Assembly: GCF_020520425.1 (NCBI RefSeq)
Contig: NC_079487.1
Coordinates: 127,990,385-128,054,384 of the forward strand
Length of the DNA: 64,000 nt
Reading direction: 5' to 3'
Origin: Spinacia oleracea
Taxonomy: Eukaryota; Streptophyta; Magnoliopsida; Caryophyllales; Amaranthaceae
Shown: piece after piece, positions 10,510-23,734 of the stretch
Layout of the letters: each line of letters begins with the position of its first letter
Position numbering within the stretch: position 1 is the stretch's first letter
Position numbers and translations under genes: made by a program
Notes under the pieces: model-generated
What the model was told of the DNA's origin: nothing
The model's database searches: none
The model's input: the letters and a program-made list of their open reading frames with translations, nothing else

Positions 10510-12755
10510 AATCACGTAGTTGTGAATTTGTGCGGGGTCATTGGACTTATGTCGATTGAATGTGTGAATTTTTTTCGATCACTTAAATTTTAGTAAGAAA
10601 TCGGTTTGATCGGTTCTTGACAGCCCTATTTGATAAGAATAGGAATAGGATTAGCAGATTAAGGGTTGGGGTTGGGGAATTGTCACATGATGAGGACCCG
10701 AGTCAAACACGAATAGGTTTATGTTGAGGCTTTGTTTTCTTCACTTTATCTTTATTTTTTATTAGATCATACCAAAAAAAACAAAAAAATATTTACAGGA
10801 AGCAATCAAACTAGATTAAACCAAACTCAACCAGGTGAAGAGCACAAGGCTTGGGTCAAGTAATTTTGTTTGTGCAAAAATAATATACGAAGTATGACGC
10901 TCTTATGTGTAATACTTTCTCTTTTAAGAGGAAAGAGATAGGCAAGTTTTTTTTTTTACTACAACTCGGGTTTTTCTTAAGTAACAATAAACTAGAATAT
11001 ATGCAGATGGGAAATTACACAAGCTTCACCCTCTAATTGTAATAAACAATAGATGAAAGAAATATGAAGGGATATTGGTGTACATAGTATTCCATCCGTT
11101 TTGAAATAATGGGGACACTTACACATTTCGGAATAACAAATATAAATGATTAGAAATAAGTATGAGAAAAGTGGAATGTTGTAAGAAAAGAGTACTCCCT
11201 CCGTATTTTTTGTAAGAGTCACGATTTCTACTTTCGACCTTATTTTTGTAGGAGTTGCAATTCTATTTTACACCAGCTGGTACCAACTCTTACCAAGTAA
11301 CTTTTTACACCAACTTCTCAATTGTTTATTATTATTTTTAATTTACTTTTTGAGGTGGAACTCTTAGATGTTAAGAGTTTTTCTAACATGTCCTCGAGCT
11401 ATTGTTGATGCTCGAGTAGGTTCCTCCCATTCAATTTCGGAGAAGAACTTTGTGTGAATATCTCGGTTAGTGGGTCACTTTTACTTATAGTAGCGATGAA
11501 AGGTGACATTTTTTTTGTTGTTCTATGCAGCTTTATGACCCTATTCCAAAAGAAACCAAGAGTTCCTAGAGGATCATGGAGTTATACTAGACAGGGAAGA
11601 GCTCCCACCCTGAGCAACAAAAATAATAAATTATTGTTCTATGAAGATTTTCTCATAAGATGAGATAAGAATGAAACTATTTAAGATTTGTGTATAAGTT
11701 GTTTTTAGTCTATAAGAGCACACACAACCTTAACATGTAGCTTGGGTCAAGTGATAATTGACAGGACAAAATTACCACAATGTTGACGGTATACAAGGGT
11801 CAAAATTTTATTAACTTAGCCCGGGTTGTATATGTGACCCAATGTCAAGTTAATTAAAATGGGATGTGGGGCCACAATTTTGCGCAACTTGCATTGAGCC
11901 TAGGCAATTTTTGCTTCCTGTTTGCATACAGAGTATTATTCTGGGCTAATATTGGCAATTTTTGCTTCCTGTTTACATTTTGTACTTTTTTTGGGGCTCA
12001 TGTGGTGCTACCATGCATGCAATGCATATTATTTTTTGTAGAAAATTTTGCATGATATATAATTTTACTTCATTGTGCTATATACGTATGTTTAAGGTTA
12101 TACGTTACATTTTTACTTATACTCCGTATGTATGTTAATTTAATTTCATATTTATTTGTTTGTTAAAATTAATAATTTTGTTTGAAGGTGAATTTAAAGT
12201 GTAATATATGTAAAAGTAAAAAAGTAGGTAAGAGAAATTAATGACCTTGAGTCAAGATTGTAGAAGAAAATGGAGAGATTTAAGTAAGATATATGTCAAT
12301 TTAGTGGAAGATGAGGTGGAGAAGGAGAAGAATGAGAGAGAAAATATTTTTCACTTGACCAAAGGTCAGGGATGTACATGGTCTAATTAGTTGTCAATGG
12401 GGGTGGTATACTACTATTCACATGAACTTTTACTTTATTTGGCATTGTATGCGTAAAAATAATGTTATTGCTTTTAGGAAAATTGTATTCAGGATTTCAG
12501 CAGGCCACTTCTTTTGAACTTTCAGCATTAAGAGGATGCGCTAACTTAAATTTGCAATGTTCCAGTTGGTGCTCGGATGTTGATTTAAATTTGTAATGCT
12601 CCGGTTGGTTCTCATATGTTGATTAATAGTTATGTCTAACTGTATAATGTGTCTTAAAGACCGGTTGGAAATTAATTTGTCTTGAATAGATGGGATATTG
12701 GCTTGAACTTTAGATTGAAATAATTAAACGCTAAACTGATAAAGTTGATTTATGG
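10510..12755. other. Intergenic with partial MITE ends
   Basis: No gene is supported. 'ttgacagccctattt' at about 10598 looks like one hAT-type terminal inverted repeat without a partner. Around 11090-11210 are two CTCCCTCCGT-type (Stowaway-like) ends without matching partners, so at most MITE fragments. The rest is AT-rich. Confidence 0.45.
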
Positions 12756-12764
12756 TTTAAATTA

Positions 12765-13148
12765 AGAAATTTTGTGAAACACTACCTTTTGGTGGTTTTG
12801 TGAATTGTTACCTTATAAAAATATTTTTAAATTTAACTACCTTATAAGTTTGGTTTGTTTGACTAACACTACCATTTGACGTTTTCCGTTAATGTTTTTC
12901 GCCGTGTGTTTGTTCTATTATTTTAAATATCTCTGTTCATTTGTCATACTAAATAACCGTTGTAGTGAAGTTCAAAGACGGAAAACACCAATAAAAAACA
13001 ACAAATGGTAGTGTTAGTCAAACAAACAAAACTTATAAGGTAGTCAAACAAACAAACAAAACTTATAAGGTAGTAAAATATATTTTTTAAAAAAAGGTAG
13101 CAATTCACAAAACCATCAAACTTAAAGGTAGTGTTTCACCAAATTTCC
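12765..13148. mobile_element. 384-bp MITE with long TIRs and 9-bp target duplication
   Basis: TTTAAATTA stands at 12756-12764 and 13149-13157. Inside, the left end (agaaattttgtgaaacacta) and the right end (gtgtttcaccaaatttcc) are inverted copies, and the inverted similarity runs on for well over 100 bases: 'accttataa' plus 'tttgtttgacta' occur in both arms. A 9-base duplication and long arms fit a Mutator-derived MITE. An extra copy of the 'aaacttataaggtagt' word is present in the right arm. Confidence 0.8.
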
Positions 13149-13394
13149 TTTAAATTACCGTTTCAAATTAAAATGTCTCCATCATTAAAAAAAAAGGAGT
13201 TCTTTACCAAAAATTGGAACTTTTATACAAGACTTTTTTAATTTATTTATTATTACCATATTGGTTGATCAACTATAAACTTTCAATTAATTTATATGGA
13301 CTACGTTACGAGAGTAGATTTTTTTTGCAACAAATAATTTTTTTTCAACTGACGCACGGGCTCTAACCTAATGACTAATGAGGTATAAAAGTTA

Positions 13395-13625
13395 CTCCCT
13401 CCGTCTCTTTTTGTTTTTTACGTTTGTTATTTTTCATGCGTTTTAATGATTAATTAATGTTCGTTAAGATTCCTCTATTTTTTATTTATTTAAACAAGAT
13501 AAATTACATTTATTTATAATGTTTTCACTTTTATCAAAATTCTTATATTTGAGATTTGGTAATATGAAAAAGATTTAATATCCAAATGGAAAAGTGTGAG
13601 AGATTAAATGTAAAGACGAAGGGAG
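13395..13625. mobile_element. Stowaway-type MITE
   Basis: It starts CTCCCTCCGTCTC after TA (13393-13394) and ends with the inverse word 'gacgaagggag' at 13625. The interior is AT-rich. The right flank is TT, so one base of the TA duplication has changed. A related copy lies at 60422-60747 and shares 'tctttttgttttttacg'. Confidence 0.65.
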
Positions 13626-14639
13626 TTCTCTGTAAAAGTACAGAGTAATAATTTTATACAAACTTTTATATAAGGCGGTCTTTCCTGTAAGACCGCCTTG
13701 TTGTCACCAAGCTGCCACGTATGAGCTGAGTCAGCGTTTTATCTCCCAAAAAATATATATACATATTTTGCATTTCTTTTTCATTTTTATTTTCATAACC
13801 CTGATTCTCTCTCCTCCAAATTTCTCTGACCCCCTCTCTCTCCTCCAAACCTCTCTGATCCTCTCTCTCCTCCAAACCTCTCGGCCAACGCCGGTGATAA
13901 CCTGGAGAATCGAGGTCGACGGCGGAGGATACCGGCGACGCGGTTAGGGCGGAGGTGAGAATTGTTCACTCGGCCTCCATCTGTCTCCTTCATTTCTCCT
14001 TCATTCTTGATTTAGTTAGGGTTTTTTATTTTCCTTTTTATTGTTTAGTTTTGTTGATTTTGCAGATTAATTTACCGGAAAGATGAGAATGTGGTGGCCG
14101 ACGAGCAGCGGCGAAGGGAGGAAGGAGATCGTGCGATGTTCAGGAAGAGGAGAGGAGAGACCGAGGAGGTTGCGCGATGAGTCGTCGTGGCTGCTGCTGC
14201 TCCTCGTCGGACAACCTAGTTAGGAAATTGCATGAGGAAGATGAGGTGTTCCTTATGAGGTGATTCTTTATCTTTCACATGTTGATTTGTTGATTTAGAT
14301 TTGATGATTTAGATTTGATTTTGTTTTGTTTCGATTGAATTGATTAGGTTTTTCCAATCTCCTCTTTTGATTTAGGTTTTTTTGATATTTGAATTACTGG
14401 CAGGAGGAGGCGGATTTGCCGCTGGTTGTTGGTGGTGGTGGTTGCCGCTGCCGCAATTAGAGGAAGGAGACGTAGCGCCTGATACTGAAGTTGCTCAGTC
14501 ATGCGGTGGCTGCGAGGCGAACGAAGCGAAGCTGCTAACCTCGCTAGGGTTTCGTAGCTGGAAGGAAGCGTTACTTGTTGGTCGATTATGCTGTTGTTGG
14601 TGTTTTAATTTCGTTTTAGTTAAGAATTGTAATGTTTTA

Positions 14640-15445
14640 GTTATGGTTTTTCTGTATTTAGTTAAGAAATAAATGGTTTAGTTGATTTTCTTAAGTGAAT
14701 AATTGTTTAGTTAAAATTCATATGAGTTTAGTCAACATTTTCGGAGGTTTAGTTAATATATTTTGTGTTCCATTTGTCTGAGTTTTAGTCGTGGTTTAAG
14801 AAGTTTTAGTTAAGAATTATTTTGTTTTAGTTATGAATATTGTCGTTTTAGTTAAGGTTAAATTTATTTTAGTTGAGAATATAATTTTGTTTTAACTAAT
14901 AATCACTTTTTAGGTTTTTTGAGTTTTAGTTAAGATTTCTTTAGTGTTAGTTATGATTTTCTAGGAATTGGTTAAGATTTTTTGAGTTTTATTTACCTCT
15001 TTTGAGTTTTAGACAACGAAGTTCATGATTTTAGTTAAGATGCACACTTTTAAACATGCAATGAAACTAATTAGTTAAGTAATGGAATCAATTAGTTAAA
15101 CATTGAAATCAAGTAGTTAAGCAATATAACCAATTAGTTAAGCTATGAAAACACTAAGTTTACAGATATAAAGAAAGTACTGTTAAGCCTGAAATTCAAT
15201 TAGTTAAGCAATGAAACCAATTAGTTAAGCATTGCAATCAATTAGTTAAACAATGAAATCAATTAGTTAAGCAATGAAACCAATGAGTTAAGCATTGCAA
15301 CCAATTAGTTAAGCAATGAAAACCAATTAGTTAAGCATTGAAACCGATTAGTTAAGCAATGAAACCAATTAGTTAAGCATTGCAACCAATTAGTTAAGCA
15401 ATGAAACCAATTAGTTAAGCATTGAAACCAATTAGTTAAGGTTTG
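14640..15445. repeat. TTAGTT(A)AG minisatellite, left array
   Basis: From 14640 to 15000 the words 'tttagttaag' and 'gttttagtta' recur irregularly every 20-40 bases. From about 15060 to 15445 they settle into a regular unit of about 20 bases, 'aatgaaaccaattagttaagc', with more than 12 copies of varying fidelity. Confidence 0.8.
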
Positions 15446-16079
15446 TCGAACTTTATCTCTCTCCTTCATTCACTTTGGTTTAAGATTTTCAGCTTTTCAA
15501 AGACGTGTTCATCTAATGTTCTTTTCCAGTAATTCACCGAATCCATTTGTTTTCTGATTTGATTTTGGTTTCGGATTTGTTTTCTGATTTGATTTTAGTT
15601 TGTGGCGTCGAATGCGGCGATTTTGGTTTGTGGCGTCGAATGCGGCGTTTTGTCGATAATTTGGACGATCTTAGTTTTTTTGTAGATCGAACCGAGTTTG
15701 TGCTTTGGATGCGATGTTAGAGGATGTTGAGCGGTCGATGGTGGAGATGGTAGTAGGCAGTAGATGTTTGAGGAGAGAGATCTGGAGGAGCTGTTGCAAT
15801 TGCCAGTGACTGCAGTCGCGAAGTAACATGCTTTGGTGGCTGCGATGTTTCTTCAGTGTGGCCTGGTGGTCTTGCAGTGGCTTCGCTATCCCTGCTGGTG
15901 GCTGCGACTCGAAGGAACATCAGCTGGTGCAAGGGTTGCCTGAGCTTGTGGTTTGATTGATGATGTTGGTGTTATGTTTTGTTGTTGGATTGAGATTGCT
16001 ATTCAACAAAAAACAAGAGTTCAAGAATAATTTGTATTTTTTTAAAAGTGTAATTATTAATGGATTTGATGTATTTAGT

Positions 16080-17625
16080 AATGATTAAATTGCTTATAGT
16101 TAATAATATTTTCGTTCTAGTTATATTTCTAATGTATATAGTAATTATTAAATTGCTAATAGTTAATACTTGTAATGTTTTTGTTTTAGTTATATTTCTG
16201 ATATATATTTAGTTATGAAATTTTAGTTTTAGTAACATTTTTTTTGCATTGAAGTCATTTTTTGTTTTAGTTTTTCTTATGTTATATTTAGTTAAAAATA
16301 ACTTTGATTTAGTTAAGATTACAATTGTTTTAGTTAACATTACAATTATTTTTGTTAAGAATAATTTTTAGTTCAAACTTAATTGTTTTAGCTAAGAATA
16401 CATTTTGATGTTTAGTTAAAAAATTTTGAGTTTTAGTTAAGGGTTTTAGAATTTTAGTTATGATTTTTTAAGTTTTAGTTGTGATTCATTTATGACGTTT
16501 GGTTATAATTTATTGAGTTTTAGTTAAGGTTTTTTGAATTTTAGTTATGGTATTTTGAGTTTAAGTTACGTATTTCCGAGTTTCAAACAACAAATTTCAG
16601 AGCTTTAATTAAGATTCAGAAATGGAACCAATTAATTAAGATATGGAACCAATTAGTTAATAAATGGAACCAATTAGTTAAGCAATAAAACTAATTAGTT
16701 AAACACTGAAACTAATAAGTTTACAAGTATAAAGAAAATATTTGTTGAGCGTGGAATTCAATTAGTTATGCATTCGAACTAATTAGTTAAATAATGAAAG
16801 CAATTAGTTAAACATTGGGACCAGTTACTTATGCAATAAAACTAATAAGTTTACAGATATAAAGAAATTTTTGTTAAGCCTGAAATTTAATTACTTAAGT
16901 AATTGAACCAATTAGTTAAGCAATGAAACCAATTAGTTAAGCACTGAAACCAAGTAGATAATCAATATAACCAATTATTAAGCAGTAAAACCATTTAGTT
17001 AACCACTGGAACCAATTAGTTAAACATTAAAACCAACTAGTTAAGCATTGAAACCAATAAGTTTACAGATATAAAGTATTTGTTAAGCCTGACGTTCAAT
17101 TAGTTAAGCAATGGAACAAATTAGTTAAACAATGGAACGATTTAGTTAAAGCAATGGAACCAATTAGTTAAGCAATTGAACCAGTTAGTTAAGTCTGAAA
17201 TTCAATTAGTCAAGCAATGAAACCAATTAGTCAAACAATAGAACCAGTTAGTTAAGCAACGAAACGACTTAGTTAAAGAAATGGAATCAATTAGTTAAGC
17301 CTGAAATTCATTTAGTTAAGCAATAAAACCAATTAGTTAAGCCTGCAATTCAATTAGTTAAACATAAAATTCAATTAGTTGAACAATGAAAACAATTAGT
17401 TAAGACTGAAATCCAATTAGTTAAGAATGAAATTTCATTAGTTAAGCCTGAAATTCAATTAGTTAAGCTATGAAACCAATTAGTTAAACAATGGAACGAA
17501 TTAGTTAAAGCAATAAAACCAATTAGTTAAGTAATGAAATCAATTTATTAAGCATGAAATTCAATTAGTTAAGCATTGAAACTAATTAGTTAAGCACGTG
17601 AACTAATTAGTTAAGCAATACATAT
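16080..17625. repeat. TTAGTT(A)AG minisatellite, right array
   Basis: The same family as the left array: loose 'ttttagttaag' words from 16080 to 16560, then about 1 kb of roughly 20-base 'caattagttaagcaatgaaac' units to 17625. It includes longer variants with 'taagcctgaaattcaattag' and an 'aagtttacagatataaagaaa' insert that also appears in the left array. The shared insert suggests the two arrays arose by duplication of one. Confidence 0.8.
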
Positions 17626-18699
17626 TCTAGAGATTTTTGTATAAATTAATTACGATAAAATATTTATGCTTCTAAAAACCATTTCAAAACTAAAAAATTA
17701 CTTAAATGCAAAAAATGTAACTAAAAATCATTTCATAACTAAATATAAGAAAATTATAACTAATTCCATACAATCTTTTACTAAAACCATGAATAACTCA
17801 ATAGAATTAAAACACCAACAAGTAGTCAATTCCTCCTTCTAAAACCAACCAAGATTATAAAAAAAAAATCTGGAACATGATGTTCCCGTCGGTGAGATGG
17901 TGTTGATCCGAAAAGCTCCGCTTCTCCTTCCTTTCTCGCTGTTTCCCGGCGGATTGTTCCTTGAGGCAAGCTTCCACCACAACGGTCATTTCACTGAAAC
18001 CGCGCACCTCCAACAACTCCCTATCATTTCACGAAACCCAACGTCTTCCTAGCAGCACCAGCCACATCCCCACCACCGTCACCGCCCCCTCTTCAATTCT
18101 CATGAAATCAAACATCTAAAATATCAACCAAATTAATCAAAAACCTAAATTGCAAATTCAACAAAATCAAAGGAAAAAAACCGAAAACCTAAAACCTCAA
18201 ACGAAATCCATGGTCGGCGGAGAACAGAGGCTGAGACAGTCGGAATCCATGGTGGTGCATCTTGCAACGGCGGCGAGAGGACAGATCGGAGAAGGAGAAG
18301 GCCGGAGAAGAGAGAATGAAGGTGGCTATGGTTTTGGAGGGGACGGCGAGAGTGTTGGAGGAGAGAGAGAGCGGGGCTGAGGGGTTAGGTTTGGTGTTGC
18401 AGAAGGTTAGGATTTTGTGTGGTAGAGAGAAGGATGAGAGGAGAGCGTTTGCAGAAAATGAGAGGAGAGAGAAAAAATTTCAACTTATATCGCGCGTGAG
18501 GCCACGCGCGCGTGGTTTCACACCCGGTCTTTCCTACACGCGCCTGTAAGGCGGTCCTACCGAAAAGTTGCTGATAATTTTAAGCTAGGATTACACCAAC
18601 AAAAAAAAAAAAATTTTAAGCTAGGACAAGTTATCAAAAGGGCAAGGGCTCTTCATTTATGTGTTCAAATAAACAAATTGTGTAGAGACAAAAGAGGAA

Positions 18700-18850
18700 C
18701 TACCGTATGCGAAATACTGAAACGCCTTCAACAATTCAGCCTCCGCCGTCCCCGCCACCGTCTCGGCCACCATCACCTTTTCTGTAACTCTAATATCTGT
18801 CATCTATTCCTCTCAGTGGTTAACCATCTTTGAAATTCCATCGTTCGTCA
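18700..18850 (+). other. Probable 5' UTR exon of TFIIE beta gene
   Basis: This stretch is CT/CC-rich like a plant leader, with 'cctccgccgtccccgccacc'. It is followed by a GTTTGT donor-like site at about 18853. A splice acceptor 'gatag' lies directly before the TFIIE beta start codon at 19443, so the leader is likely spliced. Confidence 0.45.
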
Positions 18851-19442
18851 AGGTTTGTTTCTCTTCAATCCTCTTTTTCATTCCGATTCGTGCTTTTCTA
18901 GGTTATCCATAGAATTAATCAATTCGTTGTTTAGGTTTAATATGTGTGGGATTCTGGGGTTGTAGTTGGATGGATCAATTAATCAACCAATCAAGTTATT
19001 TTGAAGGAGATGTTCTCGGATAATTTGCCCCAATTGACATACTTGAGCCCTAAATTTACAACTAGCTGCAATCGGAAATTATTAGGTTTTGTTATATGAT
19101 TGCTTATAGCTGTACCCTAGAACAAGGCGAAGGAGGAGGTGTGATGGAATGGTCGAAAACTTTCCGGGCTTCCGTTGCCCTCCCGTTGATCGCCTATCTG
19201 TTGTTGAGTAAAAAATGTGAAGAATTTGTAGCTAGATTTACATGCTTGTAAACATACCTATTCAAGTTAATGTACTTATTTTAACTATATGCTAATGCAA
19301 ATATATACAGTGTTAATCAAAGCACATTTTTTTTTTGTTTTGATAGATTTTATCATTAGTGTTCTTGACAGTATGCCATGCTTCTAAATCTTTTTCGTTG
19401 ATATTGTGTTGTTTTATTTACTCAATGCTTTTGTTGTGATAG

Positions 19443-22400
19443 ATGTCACTTCAAGAAAATTTAGCAAGGTTTCGGAAACAGCAAGAGAAATGTCAGTCAA
19501 CGCTTTCGAGCATTGCTTCTGAAAAAAAAGCTTCAACCAAGACCTCCACTCCACCAAAGAATACCTCTAATGTACTTAAATCAACTCCGACAAGTACATC
19601 GTCATCTATGAATCCAAAGCCTCCTCCTGTCAAATTCTCAAATGATACAGAGAGACTTCAGATCATTAACAGCATAAGGAAGGCACCTGCTGGAGCTCAA
19701 ATAAAGCGTGTTATTGATCTGCTATTAGAGGTTGGTTGCTTTAGTGTGATTGCCTGCTTGGTTAACTTTTTGCAATTTTCACTTTGGGTGTTTCTGTAAT
19801 GTATAATATTGTAGGATTTGTAGCTCTAGAGGAAATTAAGTATTGGTTACGTCTTGCTTGATTGATGGATTTAAAGTAACTAGATCAATGGTGGATAGGC
19901 TCATAACAAAATATGTTGTGTTGTATTTTTAGTTGTACCTGTAAAGTTGAACTAAGTTATGGTGAATTGCCAAGAGAAATATGTTATTAATAAGAAATGA
20001 TAGTATTTTGCAGACCTGGTATGCTGTCATAAAAAACAGCAACATTAGTGGTCATGAAACTATGGTGATACTTTGTAATCAGTAGAGCTCACATTGTCAT
20101 ACTGTTACATGTTGGTTGGATATTATGTGTAATGTCTTTCGTTTGTTGCAGAGGAGGGCACCGTTAACTCCTGAGCAAATCAATGAAGTTTGCCACGTCG
20201 ATGTGTATGCAAACAAGACTGTTTTTGAAAGTTTGAAGAACAACCCAAAAGTGAGCTATGACGGGGATTGTTTCTCTTACAAGGTAGGCTGATTGATTTT
20301 ATTTATTAGCTCCCCAGGTTAAACCGATACCATTTAGTCTTTCAACAATTTGATTTTCTTGTTCTTTACAGTCAAAGCATGAAGTTAAGAACAAGGACCA
20401 ACTGCTTGTCTTAGTACGGAGATATCCAGAAGGCATGCCGATCATCGACTTGAAGGATTCTTATATAAATGTGATGGAGGACTTGCAGGTAATTCAATTT
20501 GCTTCTTAGTCCTTCCTCCCGTTCTAATCTTAAGTATCATTAGAGTAGTAATTTACAGGGTACAAAGCGAGCTGTTACATTGACTATACCATGCTAGTGG
20601 AAGTTTGTTTCCCACTAGTTATTAGTCATACATATTAAAAACCCACTACACAATGTAGCTGCATTTTTATCAATGCTTCTGGAAATCCAGACTTTAGAAG
20701 TTGAGATCATTCTCAAGCTGATGATGGAAAAGGCACATTGAATTGTTACAGATCACTTCTTCTCCCTAGATATAGTATGAGGGAATCTGTCTGTAATCAA
20801 CATATAGAGTGAATGTTTATATTCTCCATGTCACCATGTGATTCAAATTATCTATATGGCGAAGAGTGGAGTTGCTTCTATGATTACCCCCCATAAGTTG
20901 GTTCATAGGAGATAAACTATAAACCTTCTATTCACGTTGGATTAAGGATGGTAATCGGGGTGGTGGTTACAACTCGGGAACGAGGGAGGTTTTGGACAAA
21001 GGAGTTCAAATATGAGAAAAGGTAGCTTTTGCCTTTACCCTTTAAGCCTGCTGGGACAAAAACTTTTCTTAGAGGCAGTGGGCAATATTGTAGTGGCTTT
21101 TGCCTCTACCCTTTAGCCTAAGCTGCAGGACCCCTGTTTCCTTTGATCAGTTCATGCCTTTTGAAATACTGAATTAATGATTGGCAGAAAGTTGTGTTAG
21201 GACCAATTTGCCATTGTGAATAACTTGAGGTAGTGTTTGGAAACCATGATTTCATTTCAAATTATGGATTTCAATTCCAGAAATTAAAATTCAACCATTC
21301 AATTTCAATTGTGATGTTTGGCAAATTTTAGGAATTTCAATTATGGAATTTTAATCCTGTGATTCCTTATCTAATCTCTCACCTCCGCCCAACCACACCA
21401 CTACTGCCCAGTGCCCACCATTTCCGCCCGCCGTCCTTTCGGCGTTCACTGTATCTGTCTCCTCCTCCCACCACCTCTGCCGATCACCTCCGCCCACCGC
21501 CTCTGCCCAATACCTCCGCCCACCACCTCCGCCTACCACTTCCACCTAGAATTTCCAAATTCGAGCTACTTTCTTTTAACTTTGGTTAAATTTTTAGATT
21601 AAAGTGACATGATATCCATCAAGTTCAATTTAGTTGCAACAATTATAGATTGAAGGTTAAACCTTTAAAAAGGACCCATAGCCAATGAATCATGAACAAG
21701 GGAAAATCGGAAAGACAATATGAAAGCATGAAACTGAAAAGAGAGAAGAGATTCAAGAAGATTGCAGGAGAGAGATTCAAGATATAATTGAGCTTGAAAT
21801 TGAGATGCAATCGATCAAGATATAAGCATTATGGTCTGTGATTTGGAATGGAGAGAGAGAGAGGGGGAGAGAGGAGGAGACAATGTCGGGTAAGAGAAAA
21901 AATGACGCGTCTTTTGGAATTTGAAATGCCAGACATTGAGATGGAATTTGAAATCCTTATTTCCAGGCCAGTTTGTTATTGTCTAGGATTTGGTCCAACT
22001 ACAAACAAAGGATTTGGGCCAAATCCAGACTTTGAAATGAATTCTATCTATCCAAACAGGCCATGAGGGTATTGACGGACTTTAGAAGTCAAGGAGTTAA
22101 TTTCGCATTTGAATTAACTTAAGGTGCCATATCGCCAATATGCCAGGTTAAGGAGTTTAATTTCATAATTAAACTAACCTAAGGGTGGGATGTGCCACTT
22201 TCCTGTTATTTTTACTGGTCATCTCTCATGTCAACGATCAACCAACATTAGCATTTTGGTACTTTTGCTTTGTACTGTTTTACCTTTTAAGTCTAACAGC
22301 ATCATCCTTAGCTCCGGATTTTATTATCGTTGGAGCTTTTATGGTGGATTACAGTCAATAGTAACTTTTGGCTTATTACTCTCTTTTTGTGCATTAGGGG

Positions 22401-23184
22401 TGGTGTTTTTTCTTTCCTTTCCCTTTTACTCGGAAGGCGAAGTGGGGTGGGGGGGATTTATCGCTTGCTTATTAATTGCTGCTGATGGATCATATTTATC
22501 ATATTTGTTGGATTCAAGGTTTGAATCATATTTGTTAGAATAATTCAGTTGCTTTTACACCCTCTATTTGTGACTTTAGGATGACATGTTTTTTCTTTCC
22601 CTTTTATTTGGAAGGCGAAGTGGGGTGTGGGGGTTTATAGTTTGGGTATGAATTACTGAGGATGGATCATAATTATCATATTTTGTTGGATTTAAATTCA
22701 GTTGCTTTTACACCTTCCCCAGAGGCTGATCTGGATACTGCTGTCAACCTGTCATTGAATTCAAATATTCAGTCACATGCATTATTCTATTGTTGTCAGT
22801 GACCTGTTTAAAACCTTGCTGATTGTATGTTTTTCTCCATAGACTTTGAAGGTTGATCGGAAAGTTTGGTTGCTCTCGAACTTCGATTCCCAAGAGGATA
22901 TAGTTTACCCAAATGATCCCCGGGTTCCCATCAAGGTGGATGATGATCTTAAACAACTCTTCCGGAGCATCGAGTTGCCACGTGATTTTCTTGATGTAGA
23001 GAAAGAACTTCAGAAGAGCGGTGTCAAACCTCTTACGAACACTGCTCAGAGAAGGGCTGCGGCACAGATTCAAGGCGCTTCTTCCAAATCTAAACCTAAG
23101 AAGAAGAAACATGAAATTAGCAAGAGGACTAAGCTCACTAATGCTCATCTCCCGGAGTTGTTTCAAAACCTCTCATCACAGTGA
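19443..23184 (+). CDS. Transcription initiation factor TFIIE subunit beta
   Basis: Four coding exons: 19443-19730, 20152-20283, 20372-20488 and 22843-23184, giving 292 aa with all joints in phase. TFIIE beta is a nuclear general transcription factor that pairs with TFIIE alpha, binds promoter DNA at the RNA polymerase II preinitiation complex and helps load TFIIH. The low-complexity Ser/Thr/Lys-rich N-terminus is followed by the winged-helix core (about residues 75-200: RKAPAGAQIKRVIDLLLE, RRAPLTPEQINEVCHVDVYA), the WLLSNFDSQEDIVYPNDPR block and a basic C-terminal tail with KPKKKK, as in other plant TFIIE beta proteins (about 275-290 aa). The third intron is 2.35 kb and carries a transposon-like insert. 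The gene separates two anthranilate synthase alpha copies. Confidence 0.93.
21233..22064. mobile_element. MITE-like element in TFIIE beta intron 3
   Basis: Left end 'tagtgtttggaaaccatg' with 'atttcatttcaaattatgga' matches the reverse complement of the right end, where 'ggcctgtttggatag' and 'attcatttcaaagtctgga' are seen. Thus about 45 bases of imperfect TIR bound some 830 bases. The interior has a GC-rich 'cacctccgcccac' minisatellite (21380-21545) and a GAGA-rich stretch near 21850. The target duplication was not resolved. Confidence 0.5.
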
Positions 23185-23734
23185 CTTTATCTGTTAGTTG
23201 CTGATACTTTCACCAGTTGGATGATCAAGTTTGTAGCATAGTTACTCCTTTCTTATGGAAGATACTTGCATTTACATGGGATGCTGCACTTAAATGTGGA
23301 TAAAATGTAATTATCGAATTCTGTGTTTTCGAGACTATTTAGAGTATTGACCCAGTTTCCATACTTAATTCTTTCTTGGGTCTATTGATTGCTTTGTTGT
23401 TGTACTGTAAATGGGTATTCACTCTACTTGGCAAATAATGCCTGCTTTATAATCAGTGATTTATTTTGGTAAATTTATGGCAGTCAAAAGGAAAAATTAC
23501 TTAATTTTCTAAGATAACATTTTGTTTTTATTTTAAACAAGGGTGTTTAATGCCAACAAATAACCATGTGAAATTTAAGGCCTCGAACTACGACTACCCA
23601 ATGAAGCAAGACCATGCTTCAGCTTCAGCATTTAAAGCTCCTGAATCCTGGCAATCAGACTCAATTTTGGGAGGTGAAGTTGTGAAATGCAAGCAAGCTG
23701 ACTTGTAAATCTTCCTGCTAATTATTTTCGAAAA

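Larger units (their letters stand above)
13672..18560. mobile_element. Probable large non-autonomous TIR element (GGCGGTC hairpin ends)
   Basis: The left end is a hairpin, AAGGCGGTC...GACCGCCTT, at 13672-13699. The right end (18525-18560) carries 'ggtctttcctacacgcgcctg' and 'taaggcggtcc', the same words in another arrangement. Subterminal CT-rich DNA (13796-13880) and GA-rich DNA (18270-18475) face each other like inverted partners, both with 'tctctcctccaa'-type words. The middle is filled with TTAGTTAAG repeats. No transposase is seen, and exact borders and target duplication are unresolved. Confidence 0.45.

Noticed and set aside
14382-14672. Open frame of 96 codons (Trp/Gly/Leu-rich)
   Set aside because: Composition follows the GC-rich subterminal part of a repeat element; no domain, no splice context.
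15050-17625. TTAG-containing arrays considered as interstitial telomere repeats
   Set aside because: The unit is about 20 bases with a TTAGTTAAG core, not TTTAGGG, so it is a minisatellite.
18150-18549. Two overlapping open frames rich in Arg, Glu and Gly
   Set aside because: They arise from the GA-rich end of the large repeat element and match nothing known.
22190-22543. 117-codon open frame inside TFIIE beta intron 3
   Set aside because: It is hydrophobic, low in similarity to any known protein, and lies in intronic DNA with repeated segments nearby.
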